Assembly (NCBI GenBank): GCA_009782915.1
Contig: WRIC01000009.1
Location: 1-64,000, forward strand
Source: Propionibacteriaceae bacterium
GTDB taxonomy: Bacteria; Actinomycetota; Actinomycetes; Propionibacteriales; Propionibacteriaceae
Reading direction: 5' to 3'
DNA length: 64,000 nt
The notes under the pieces are model-generated. The model ran no database searches. It was not told the origin of the DNA and was given only the letters and a program-made list of their open reading frames with translations. Positions 56,733 through 64,000 of this stretch are shown piece by piece (within the stretch, counting starts at the first letter, position 1; each line of letters opens with the position of its first letter). Both the position numbers and the translations under genes were made by a program.

Positions 56733-57899
56733 ATGGATATTGCTGTCTTTGGGGCCGGGTATGTTGGTTTTGCCAACGCAATTGTCCTTGCCCAACACAA
56801 TAGAGTCATTGTCGTAGATATCGATCCTGCCAAAGTCGCCTCGATAAATAATGGTAAGTCACCTGTCCATGAATCAAGAGTTAATGAGTTCCTGGCCGAA
56901 ACAACATTGCAACTCAGGGCAACCACTGAAATTGCCGAAGCGGTTTCCTGCGCTTCTGTTGTCATCATTGCCACACCCACTGATTATGATCTTCAGACAG
57001 GCTTCTTTAACACATCTACAGTGGAGCAATGCATCAATCAGACTCTTCAAATCAATCCTCAAGCAATAATTGTCATCCGCTCGACTATTCCTATTGGTTT
57101 CACTTCTTCGATGCAGAAAGAGTATGAGTCACAATCAATTTTCTTTGTTCCTGAGTTTCTTCGGGAAGGTCAGACGCTCCAAGACAGCCTGTATCCCTCT
57201 CGCATCGTCATAGGAGGTGCGCCTCATCAGAGCCAGAAGGTGGTTGACCTTTTTCTCACCTCGTCGCGCAATCAAGACGTACCTGTCCTGCTAACCGGTC
57301 CACGAGAAGCCGAGGCAATTAAACTGTTTTCCAACTCCTATCTCGCTCTGCGTGTTGCCTATTTCAATGAAGTTGACACCTATGCAATTTCTGAAGAACT
57401 CAATGCAGGTGAAATTATTACCGGGATAGGGCTGGATCCTCGAATTGGTGCCCACTATAACAATCCATCTTTCGGCTATGGTGGTTATTGTCTACCTAAG
57501 GACACCAAACAGCTACTTGCCAACTATTCCGGAATCCCGCAGGATCTCATTAGTGCTGTAGTGGAATCGAATAGCACCAGAAAGTCTTTCATCGCATCTG
57601 ACATCCTTTCTCGACACCCCCAGACAGTCGGCATTTTTCGTTTGATTATGAAAGTAGGCTCAGACAATTTCCGCTCATCGTCAATCTTTGGGATCATTGA
57701 GAGGTTGCGACCATCTGGTGTCAGTATTATCGTTTTCGAGCCCAATATCGATGATGAAACGGTTGCCGGCTGTGAAGTGGTCACAGACATTTCTACATTC
57801 AAACAACGAAGCGATCTGATCGTCACCAACCGAAGATCACCAGAGCTCGATGATGTGCAAGACAAGGTATATACCCGTGACCTTTTTGACAGAGACTAA
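56733..57899 (+). CDS. ugd: UDP-glucose/UDP-sugar 6-dehydrogenase
   Basis: NAD-dependent four-electron oxidation of a nucleotide sugar, most likely UDP-glucose to UDP-glucuronate, for glycan synthesis. From the ATG at 56733 (GGAGG before it) it has 388 residues, the short HasB-like form. The Rossmann motif AVFGAGYVGFANAIVLAQ is at 4-21; VVIIATPTDYD and VIRSTIPIGFT follow. The conserved Lys is in EAEAIKLFSNSYLALRVAYFNE, and the catalytic Cys in FGYGGYCLPKDTKQ. Frames upstream of the ATG are non-coding. It is the only plus-strand gene in the polysaccharide cluster. Confidence 0.92.
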   Translation: MDIAVFGAGYVGFANAIVLAQHNRVIVVDIDPAKVASINNGKSPVHESRVNEFLAETTLQLRATTEIAEAVSCASVVIIATPTDYDLQTGFFNTSTVEQCINQTLQINPQAIIVIRSTIPIGFTSSMQKEYESQSIFFVPEFLREGQTLQDSLYPSRIVIGGAPHQSQKVVDLFLTSSRNQDVPVLLTGPREAEAIKLFSNSYLALRVAYFNEVDTYAISEELNAGEIITGIGLDPRIGAHYNNPSFGYGGYCLPKDTKQLLANYSGIPQDLISAVVESNSTRKSFIASDILSRHPQTVGIFRLIMKVGSDNFRSSSIFGIIERLRPSGVSIIVFEPNIDDETVAGCEVVTDISTFKQRSDLIVTNRRSPELDDVQDKVYTRDLFDRD

Positions 57900-57923
57900 A
57901 TAGGTGACTGGGATACCTGACCG

Positions 57924-59456
57924 TCAATTTTCATCTGATTGTCTTCTCATCTGATCAGACGTCCGCCTGAGAAGATCCTTAACCTGTTTTCTTTCCTCAC
58001 CCTGCATAGTGATTCTCCATGTAGCCCATGAATAGCAAGCAGTAAAAACAAGACCAACTACTGCAAATAAGGAAAGTGAATTGATGTCAATAATGGTTTC
58101 ACATATCCAGAGAAATACACCAGTGCATACGAGGGCAACCAGGAGTGTCTTCCACATCGAGCTCCAGAACTTCACCATATTCAAACCCATCCGTGCATGG
58201 TAATACCAGTTCATAGCAAGACATGGTCCAAGCACCATGATCACGCAGTATCCCACAGTGGCGCCCAACGCACCCATGTGAGGAGCAAGCATCCAACAAA
58301 CCATAGCACCCAGGAGTGCTGATATCAAATAGACTATGGAGCGAAATTTGTGCCTATTTTTTGCCTGCTGAATGGCGATTCCAACATTCTGAACCAAAGG
58401 AATGGTCGTGATCGCTGCTAAAAGAATGACCATCTGATACGTGGAGCTGAATTCCTCACCTGCCCACATAGTAATAAAGAAGCGCCCAGTGATAATAAAT
58501 CCGCCCAGAAGAAGAAAATGTACCATAAGTTGATATCTCCCAACTCTCATCATGAGGCTCAAAAGGGAATCATTGCTTGCATCTTTTGCCACCATGAAAT
58601 TGACTCTGGGTGTGAACACATTCGACAAGGCAGTGGACACTGAAAAGAACAGGTGGCGAAACAAGAAGGCAACTGAAAATAGCGCGACATCTGCCGAACT
58701 TGACCTTGACGCAAGTATGAAATTGGGCGCATTGTCAGAAAAAATATTAAATAGGAGCGACAAGAATACCCAGAAAGAAAAGGATGCAATTTCTCTCAGG
58801 AGATGGAATCTAAATGGGAAAAACTGAAATTCCATTCCCAGGCGCTTGGCGAAAAAGGCAGTCCAAGTCAATGACATGAAAGTCGAAATAGTTGTTGCCA
58901 GAGTTGCGCCAAAAGCGCCAAACCCAAACAACAGGAGCACAATCCCCAGAATCGTCCCCCCCAGTCTCATGCAAATAGCGATCCCATATAACGCTTTAAA
59001 TCGTTCGTGGACAAGCAGATAGCTACTGAACACCGAGGAGGGAAAAGTCATAGCCACATTGATAGTCATGAGAACCATGAGCCTTTTCGCCAACACGATT
59101 TCTGCTGGGCTTAATCCGCCACCAAAGAGACCTTCAGCAAAGAAAACTATGAGTCCACCTCCAACACACGCTAGAAGGCCCATAAAACAAAAAATGATGA
59201 GGTACATCCCATTGAGATTGGATATTCCTTGAGAATCGTTCTTTACTCTAAGTCGTGTGTAGAACCGAACGTAGGCAACTCCAAAACCAAAATTCAAGAT
59301 GAGAAGGGCAGAGATAACTGAATCCGACAGTCTATAAACCCCATATTCGTTTTGCCCTAAGACTCTAATAACAAATGGGGTGTAAAGAAGTGCGACAACA
59401 TTTGACACTGCGACATTGGCATAGGCAAGCACTGCTCCTGATTTCACCTCAGACAC
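57924..59456 (-). CDS. Polysaccharide flippase (Wzx/MATE-like)
   Basis: Membrane exporter of lipid-linked oligosaccharide units, 510 residues with 12-14 predicted helices and no soluble domain apart from the last 30 charged residues. The start SGAVLAYANVAVSNVVALLYTPFVIRVLGQNEYGVYRLSDS is characteristic of polysaccharide-biosynthesis exporters. The GTG at 59456 has GGAG six bases before. It is the last gene of the minus-strand part of the cluster. Specific sugar unit unknown. Confidence 0.9.
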   Translation of the reverse strand: MSEVKSGAVLAYANVAVSNVVALLYTPFVIRVLGQNEYGVYRLSDSVISALLILNFGFGVAYVRFYTRLRVKNDSQGISNLNGMYLIIFCFMGLLACVGGGLIVFFAEGLFGGGLSPAEIVLAKRLMVLMTINVAMTFPSSVFSSYLLVHERFKALYGIAICMRLGGTILGIVLLLFGFGAFGATLATTISTFMSLTWTAFFAKRLGMEFQFFPFRFHLLREIASFSFWVFLSLLFNIFSDNAPNFILASRSSSADVALFSVAFLFRHLFFSVSTALSNVFTPRVNFMVAKDASNDSLLSLMMRVGRYQLMVHFLLLGGFIITGRFFITMWAGEEFSSTYQMVILLAAITTIPLVQNVGIAIQQAKNRHKFRSIVYLISALLGAMVCWMLAPHMGALGATVGYCVIMVLGPCLAMNWYYHARMGLNMVKFWSSMWKTLLVALVCTGVFLWICETIIDINSLSLFAVVGLVFTACYSWATWRITMQGEERKQVKDLLRRTSDQMRRQSDEN

Positions 59457-59513
59457 AGTGATCTCCGCTGGTGGGCATCAAACACAAAATGATTGTGGCA
59501 GACATTTCATCGC

Positions 59514-60617
59514 TCATAGCGACTCGGCATCCGTGATTGCTCGATCTATCACCGCACTCAACCATCCCATGCTATCTGCACGCCTTTGATTCAGTATGCA
59601 ATTCACCGAGTCGAAATTTATTGAATAAGCAATGTCACTCACGCTCGAGCCCCCTCCCCATTGGCATATTTCTAGCCCGAAAGCACGCAATAGGGTGATA
59701 ACACGTGAATTCATGCCATCCCCGTCGGATCGAGGTCCAACCACGACTGGTCTATTCATGATGATGCTAAAAACAAGACCGTGAAAGGAATCGGTCACCA
59801 CCAGGTCAGCCTTCGACACAGCATGTACGAATTCAGCTGGGGTTAGTGCAACATGGCTGGAATGAAAATGGTCCCCCATGACATCGAGAATTCTTGCTCC
59901 CGTATCGCGAGAATACTCCAAAATCCTTTCCCTAATTTCTGAGTTTGCTTCTCGTAGATGATAAGAAAAAATGAATGGCTCCTCAGGAATGCGATGATCT
60001 GGAGGCAATTCAAGTGACAACCATTCTTCAGGAGAAAGTAGCATTGTGGGGTCCAGAACAACCTGAGCATTGCGCCCGGTCAGCGACTCAACAATCTCAG
60101 CTGCGGATTCTTCTCTGACAGAAATGTGTTCAATACCACTAAGCCAGTTGATATAGGAAGCACGCTTTTCATCAGGAATGGTGGAAACACCAAAGCTGGC
60201 AGCATACGCCACTCTTTTCCGCCGTGGAGCAAACTGCAAAAACATCCTGCTACTTGTGCTTGTTAGATGAGGATTCCAAACTTGATCACTACCAACGATG
60301 AAGCAATCAACAGTCTTGAACCAAGATTTCGCAGTAAAAACAGAGAGATATCGTTTGGTGGGAACATATTGCCGTGAGAATCTTCGAAAAGCAAGCCTCT
60401 TTGCTTCTGTTGCCAGACCCCATGGCGTGCCGAATAACCGATGATACCACTGGGCAATTGCCCGCCTGGCACTCCTAAGAAAAGTGGATTGTGAGTAAAA
60501 CTCAATCATCGTTGCGTCGTGGTCCAATTTGACTAAAGCCTGCGACAAAGCGTAAGCCTGCAATCGATTCCCGTAGTTCCTTTCACTGGGTAGCGTCAGC
60601 ACAACAATTCGGGCCAT
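59514..60617 (-). CDS. Polysaccharide pyruvyl transferase family protein
   Basis: GT-B-like enzyme of the WcaK/CsaB family (367 residues) that may add pyruvate ketals to sugars. Visible motifs: NYGNRLQAYALSQALVKL near the N-terminus, FIVGSDQVWNPHLTS, VVLDPTMLLSPEEW and LVVTDSFHGLVFSIIMNRPVVVG, all family blocks. The ATG follows the stop of the GT2 gene by one base. Pairing with the FrhB-like protein in one locus is frequent. Acceptor sugar unknown. Confidence 0.88.
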   Translation of the reverse strand: MARIVVLTLPSERNYGNRLQAYALSQALVKLDHDATMIEFYSQSTFLRSARRAIAQWYHRLFGTPWGLATEAKRLAFRRFSRQYVPTKRYLSVFTAKSWFKTVDCFIVGSDQVWNPHLTSTSSRMFLQFAPRRKRVAYAASFGVSTIPDEKRASYINWLSGIEHISVREESAAEIVESLTGRNAQVVLDPTMLLSPEEWLSLELPPDHRIPEEPFIFSYHLREANSEIRERILEYSRDTGARILDVMGDHFHSSHVALTPAEFVHAVSKADLVVTDSFHGLVFSIIMNRPVVVGPRSDGDGMNSRVITLLRAFGLEICQWGGGSSVSDIAYSINFDSVNCILNQRRADSMGWLSAVIDRAITDAESL

Positions 60618-60618
60618 G

Positions 60619-61602
60619 CTATACCTTTTCTTCTCGGGAATGATGAAGATTCGTTCGTCGTTGCTTCTTCACCGTATTGGATATCGGACAAAACAAAAAC
60701 TCAATAGTATGAAGGAGAACCTGCATTAATCCGCCCAATGCGCTTCTTCGGGTTTTTGCAGAAACTGGATGTTGCACCACCAGCCTCATGATTGTTCTCA
60801 CAGCGCCATAATTCTTCAGCAATAACCACCAACCTGCTCTTACTGAAATCCTCATGGTTTTTGCAGTGGACCTATAGCCCTGAGACACTGCAATCAAACC
60901 TTCAACATGTTGATCTGCTGGTCTACTAGTCATTGTTGAGTTTGAATGGAGTCTTCGATTGAAAAGTATTCTGTCAAGATGCCCGCACCTTTTGGCAGAA
61001 AGAATTGCCTGCACAGTATAAAGTTCATCCTCCCGAATAATCCCTTCCGGAAAAGTCAGCTTATTATCAATGATGAAATCTCGTCGAGTTATGTACATAC
61101 ATGGCTGAACACGAAATTCTCGACGCTTCATCATTTCAGCGAAGAGATCCGATCCTTTCCACACCCCTGGATACGATGTAATCCTCTGATAAAGCTGGGG
61201 GCAATTATGCTCTTCCTGACCCGACAAATCATCAACAGTAAAGGTGTTGCCATCAAAGAACAGTAAGTCGTAGTCGTTAGCAGTCATTTCATTTATACAC
61301 TCTTCTGCAAATGAAGAATCAATGTAGTCATCTGCATCAAGAAAGTAGATGAATTCCCCTCGTGCTAACTCCATCCCGCGGTTCCTGGCCGCCGCCTGCC
61401 CTTGGTTTTTCTGACGATGTAATTGCACCCGATTATCTTGATCAGAGATCTGTTGAACAATTACTGCACTGTTGTCACTTGAGCCGTCGTCTATGCAGAT
61501 GACTTCCATATTGACGCATGTTTGTTGTAGCACAGACTGGATGCACTGGCCTACATAAGATGCAACATTGAAAACTGGAATGATTACCGACAGCTTAATC
61601 AT
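60619..61602 (-). CDS. Glycosyltransferase family 2
   Basis: GT-A fold transferase, 327 residues, cytoplasmic face. The nucleotide-sugar site is complete: SVIIPVFNVASYVGQCIQSV, then EVICIDDGSSDNS, NQGQAAARNRGMELA and the metal-binding FLDADDYID (near residue 90). The C-terminal third has a weakly hydrophobic amphipathic stretch. The ATG overlaps the stop of the polymerase gene by four bases. Donor and acceptor are unknown. Confidence 0.92.
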   Translation of the reverse strand: MIKLSVIIPVFNVASYVGQCIQSVLQQTCVNMEVICIDDGSSDNSAVIVQQISDQDNRVQLHRQKNQGQAAARNRGMELARGEFIYFLDADDYIDSSFAEECINEMTANDYDLLFFDGNTFTVDDLSGQEEHNCPQLYQRITSYPGVWKGSDLFAEMMKRREFRVQPCMYITRRDFIIDNKLTFPEGIIREDELYTVQAILSAKRCGHLDRILFNRRLHSNSTMTSRPADQHVEGLIAVSQGYRSTAKTMRISVRAGWWLLLKNYGAVRTIMRLVVQHPVSAKTRRSALGGLMQVLLHTIEFLFCPISNTVKKQRRTNLHHSREEKV

Positions 61603-62957
61603 GGTTTCTCTCTGATCAAATCTCTGTGATGTGAAAGCGGCTCCAGAGCATCGGAAACCTCCTGGATTGAACCCTCACACCCTGAGGTAGAGGTGACCAA
61701 TGGTTCAATCTCAGGTTCACGAATGGTGCAAGTTGAGTACAAACATACGGTAGTGATAACAACATATAACGTTAATTGCCAAAAGGAGGCAGACAGATAC
61801 CCTCCGCGAGCAAAACACAAACCAATGAACAACAATCCAAGTGGCCAATGGCGCATTATCAACCACATGGTGAACCCAATTGCAACCAGAAAAGCAACAA
61901 CCCCCAGATCTGAAATAACATACGCATAGTTGTTCCAAATTGGGGGTGTAGCCCCTATACCGTTCCCAAGTACTAAGTCATCTACATACGCCCAACTCCC
62001 CACTAATCGACTTGTTGCTGAACCGTCCTCACCTTCTAGAATTTTGTCCAATCTACCTGTGATTGCCACGTTAATGCTGTGCCTAAATAGATCTTGTGCG
62101 ACGACTGCAACTACAGCCACTAGGACCATCAGGCCACCAACAAGTGTTCTTCCAACACCTCTAACTGTGAATACACCCCTGACGATCCCCAAAAGTCGCC
62201 ATGCGATTAAATACATGAGTATGGGCCAAGTTGCCGTACTAAAGGTGAGTAACCCTGCTAATAGAATGACCAGTTCAGCGAGAGTGGAATTGCGTCTAAC
62301 ATGTCTAGAGGCGTACATAATGCCCAGTACCAAGCATACAAGTTGACCAAAATATGACGGCTCGCGAGACATAGAACGTAGCCGGATGACATCTGTTGTT
62401 CCGAAGGTATAACTACGAAAATCATCACGTGTGAAAGTCCAAAAGAAATCATATGGGAGGCTGAGATTAAATATCTGAACAATGTAGATGTAAATACCTA
62501 TGCTAGAAAAGAGTACTGCGATGGGAACTAGCCACTTAATGAGAAATAAGAATAGGTTGTTATCTCTCACATAGGAATAGGTCCTGGTCAAGAAAACGGC
62601 GTAAACCGGCACTTTGACTATATATACCATATATTGGTCTGGGAGGTATTCCGGATCGAACCATACGTGTAGAAATATGCTCCACACTGGCACTGCGACA
62701 CTCATAATCAGGAGCAGAACTTGAATTCGTGAGGTTCGAACAATCACTCCCACAAGAAGTACTACACCCACGAGGACATGAATGTCCGAAAAATCTATAT
62801 CACCCAAACCAGGGAATCTGTTGCCACCCATGAAAAGAATCAAGGCACAGTTAATAGCAATGAGATGATCGCGAAAAGTAGGGGTAGCCTGCGTGAATCG
62901 TTGCTGCGTTTCCAGAAGCATTCTTATCCCACTCCAATTTTGCTGTCCACCAGGCAT
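61599..62957 (-). CDS. O-antigen polymerase-like membrane protein (Wzy)
   Basis: Polytopic protein of 452 residues with about ten to eleven hydrophobic helices and a large loop around residues 290-330. This pattern and the place between glycosyltransferases fit a Wzy polymerase. Sequence motifs of this family are weak; the stretch MSREPSYFGQLVCLVLG, with an Arg-Glu-Pro-Ser core, occurs in many Wzy-like proteins. The start at 62957 has no clear ribosome binding site. The ATG at 62921 with GGAG upstream is an alternative. The last 50 residues are polar. Confidence 0.78.
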   Translation of the reverse strand: MPGGQQNWSGIRMLLETQQRFTQATPTFRDHLIAINCALILFMGGNRFPGLGDIDFSDIHVLVGVVLLVGVIVRTSRIQVLLLIMSVAVPVWSIFLHVWFDPEYLPDQYMVYIVKVPVYAVFLTRTYSYVRDNNLFLFLIKWLVPIAVLFSSIGIYIYIVQIFNLSLPYDFFWTFTRDDFRSYTFGTTDVIRLRSMSREPSYFGQLVCLVLGIMYASRHVRRNSTLAELVILLAGLLTFSTATWPILMYLIAWRLLGIVRGVFTVRGVGRTLVGGLMVLVAVVAVVAQDLFRHSINVAITGRLDKILEGEDGSATSRLVGSWAYVDDLVLGNGIGATPPIWNNYAYVISDLGVVAFLVAIGFTMWLIMRHWPLGLLFIGLCFARGGYLSASFWQLTLYVVITTVCLYSTCTIREPEIEPLVTSTSGCEGSIQEVSDALEPLSHHRDLIREKP

Positions 62958-62983
62958 TGATAGGCTACACCCGCTTGGACCAT

Positions 62984-64000
62984 CTATTTCAACACCGACC
63001 TCAATACACTGAGTAGTCTGAGAAAAAGTTTATCCCGAGAATAGACCGTTTCCGCCAGATGTCGTGAGTTTCGAGACATGGATTCTAGGCGATCCTCGTC
63101 TTCAAGTAGTTGGACAATTTCCGTTGCTGATTCTTGCGGTGATGCGGATACACTCATTCCCGCTTGTGCCGACTCCAATACATTCTTCTGCCAACCGCCA
63201 TAGTTTATTATCACTGGTTTCCCCGCAGCTAAAGCATCAAAGAACTTATTCGCGCTATTTGCTTCCATTTCTGGAATTGGTAGAAACAGTGAGGTTGCCA
63301 CCTTGCACGAAGCCAGAACACTGGGCATTTCGTTTTTAGTAAACGCGGGGCGCATGAAAAAATTGACATCCATAACTCCAAGATGTCGGGCACGCTCAGC
63401 AATCTGTTGTTGCTGCGAACCATCACCGATCACTAAAAAGGCGACATCCTTATGAGTATCCTTTACAATAGCTGCAACCTCTGCAAGATAATCAACTCCG
63501 TTAATGAAGCCGAGCGTCCCACCATAAAGAACAACTTTCTTCCCGACCAATTCTGGACAATCCTGGGACCAGTCTCTTGGTTCGACTTGAGGATGAAACA
63601 AGTCCACATCAGATGAATTCGGAATCACTGTAACCCGATCTGGGGGTATCCCACGCGCTAGTATTCCGGACTGCATTCCAGGCGACAGCGCGACAATCTG
63701 ATCGGCCTTTTTATAGGCGATCTTTTCGAGATATCGCGAAAGAGCAATGGCAAGAGGATGGCGAAGTGCTCCAACAGCAATAGGTAGCTCTGGCCATAAA
63801 TCCCTCACCTCGAAAACAAGTGGCGAAGACCGGAATAACGAGGCCCATAGGACTGGAAGGATGATCGTCAAGGGCGTACTCGTCGCGAAGATGAGATCAC
63901 CTCGGAGGGAACGGCTCCGGTGGGCCGCCCCCACTGCGAAGGAAAGAAAGGCGATAATTCGACGATTGAAAGACTGCTTGTTCGAGTATGGCACCTTCAA
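62984..64000 (-). CDS. Glycosyltransferase family 4, 5' part beyond window
   Basis: GT-B fold transferase of the WbuB-like GT4 group. 338 residues are visible and the N-terminus lies beyond the window, as no true start is seen at 64000. The N-terminal domain part has DLIFATSTPLTIILPVLWAS and VFEVRDLWPELPIAVGALR. The C-terminal donor-binding domain begins at KKVVLYGGTLGFINGVDYLAEV, with LVIGDGSQQQQIAERA and the end motif EANSANKFFDALAAGKPVIINYGGW carrying the conserved Glu. WbuB-type enzymes transfer amino-deoxysugars; the sugar here is not known. The next gene starts 27 bases later. Confidence 0.9.
   Translation of the reverse strand: MKVPYSNKQSFNRRIIAFLSFAVGAAHRSRSLRGDLIFATSTPLTIILPVLWASLFRSSPLVFEVRDLWPELPIAVGALRHPLAIALSRYLEKIAYKKADQIVALSPGMQSGILARGIPPDRVTVIPNSSDVDLFHPQVEPRDWSQDCPELVGKKVVLYGGTLGFINGVDYLAEVAAIVKDTHKDVAFLVIGDGSQQQQIAERARHLGVMDVNFFMRPAFTKNEMPSVLASCKVATSLFLPIPEMEANSANKFFDALAAGKPVIINYGGWQKNVLESAQAGMSVSASPQESATEIVQLLEDEDRLESMSRNSRHLAETVYSRDKLFLRLLSVLRSVLK

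Overview
The window looks like chromosomal DNA of an actinomycete (Actinomycetota) with a moderate GC content, by eye a little above 50%. The marker genes are rbpA, whiA, a mycothiol-type DinB-fold enzyme, an LCP-family ligase, an ANTAR response regulator, the sufR-B-D-C-S-U-T operon, ribosomal protein S9 with an acidic N-terminal extension, and a DNA polymerase I without proofreading residues. Many genes start directly after a TANNNT -10 box with no ribosome binding site, which fits leaderless transcription, common in this phylum. The species cannot be named from the sequence alone.

Layout. 0.2-2 kb: recQ. 2.4-4.8 kb: rplM-rpsI-glmM operon. 4.9-7.9 kb: XRE regulator plus a large DUF2339 membrane protein, with a palindromic operator over its promoter. 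8.0-8.7 kb: a decayed enolase-superfamily gene. 8.8-15 kb: M23 peptidase, def, a xerC-like recombinase, an ABC ATPase, an ABC-F protein and small envelope proteins. 15.1-21.3 kb: the suf iron-sulfur cluster operon. 21.5-24.8 kb: a divergent membrane pyrophosphatase and a degenerate 6-phosphogluconolactonase. 24.8-36.7 kb: one long minus-strand series uvrA-uvrC-rapZ-yvcK-whiA-gap-pgk-tpiA-secG-rbpA. 36.8-48 kb: DinB-like gene, terC, uvrB, coaE, rpsA, a proline-rich membrane protein, polA and an ANTAR regulator. 48-55 kb: tRNA-Leu, LCP ligase, pncB, purE and RNase E/G behind a long structured leader. 55.1-64 kb: an AT-richer surface polysaccharide cluster (FrhB-like protein, UDP-sugar dehydrogenase, flippase, pyruvyl transferase family protein, two glycosyltransferases, polymerase), cut by the window edge.

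The genes combine housekeeping (DNA repair, translation, glycolysis, Fe-S assembly) with cell-envelope functions: glmM supplies the peptidoglycan precursor pathway, the LCP protein is of the type that attaches glycopolymers to the wall, and the polysaccharide cluster would make, export and polymerise a glycan.

The main unexplained structure is a family of short intergenic palindromes. Two hairpins with mutually reverse-complementary loops (CGAAGT and ACTTCG) face each other in one unit, while the stems vary in a compensatory way. The family is scattered over at least six loci and forms a four-copy tandem array next to polA. A second palindromic family has inserted in frame into the 3' end of sufU and encodes its C-terminal tail. 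Other points of interest are the structured rne leader, the lipobox and atypical active-site loop of the membrane pyrophosphatase, and a genome-wide context bias of GTAC that weakens in the polysaccharide cluster. No transposase, prophage or CRISPR array is visible.
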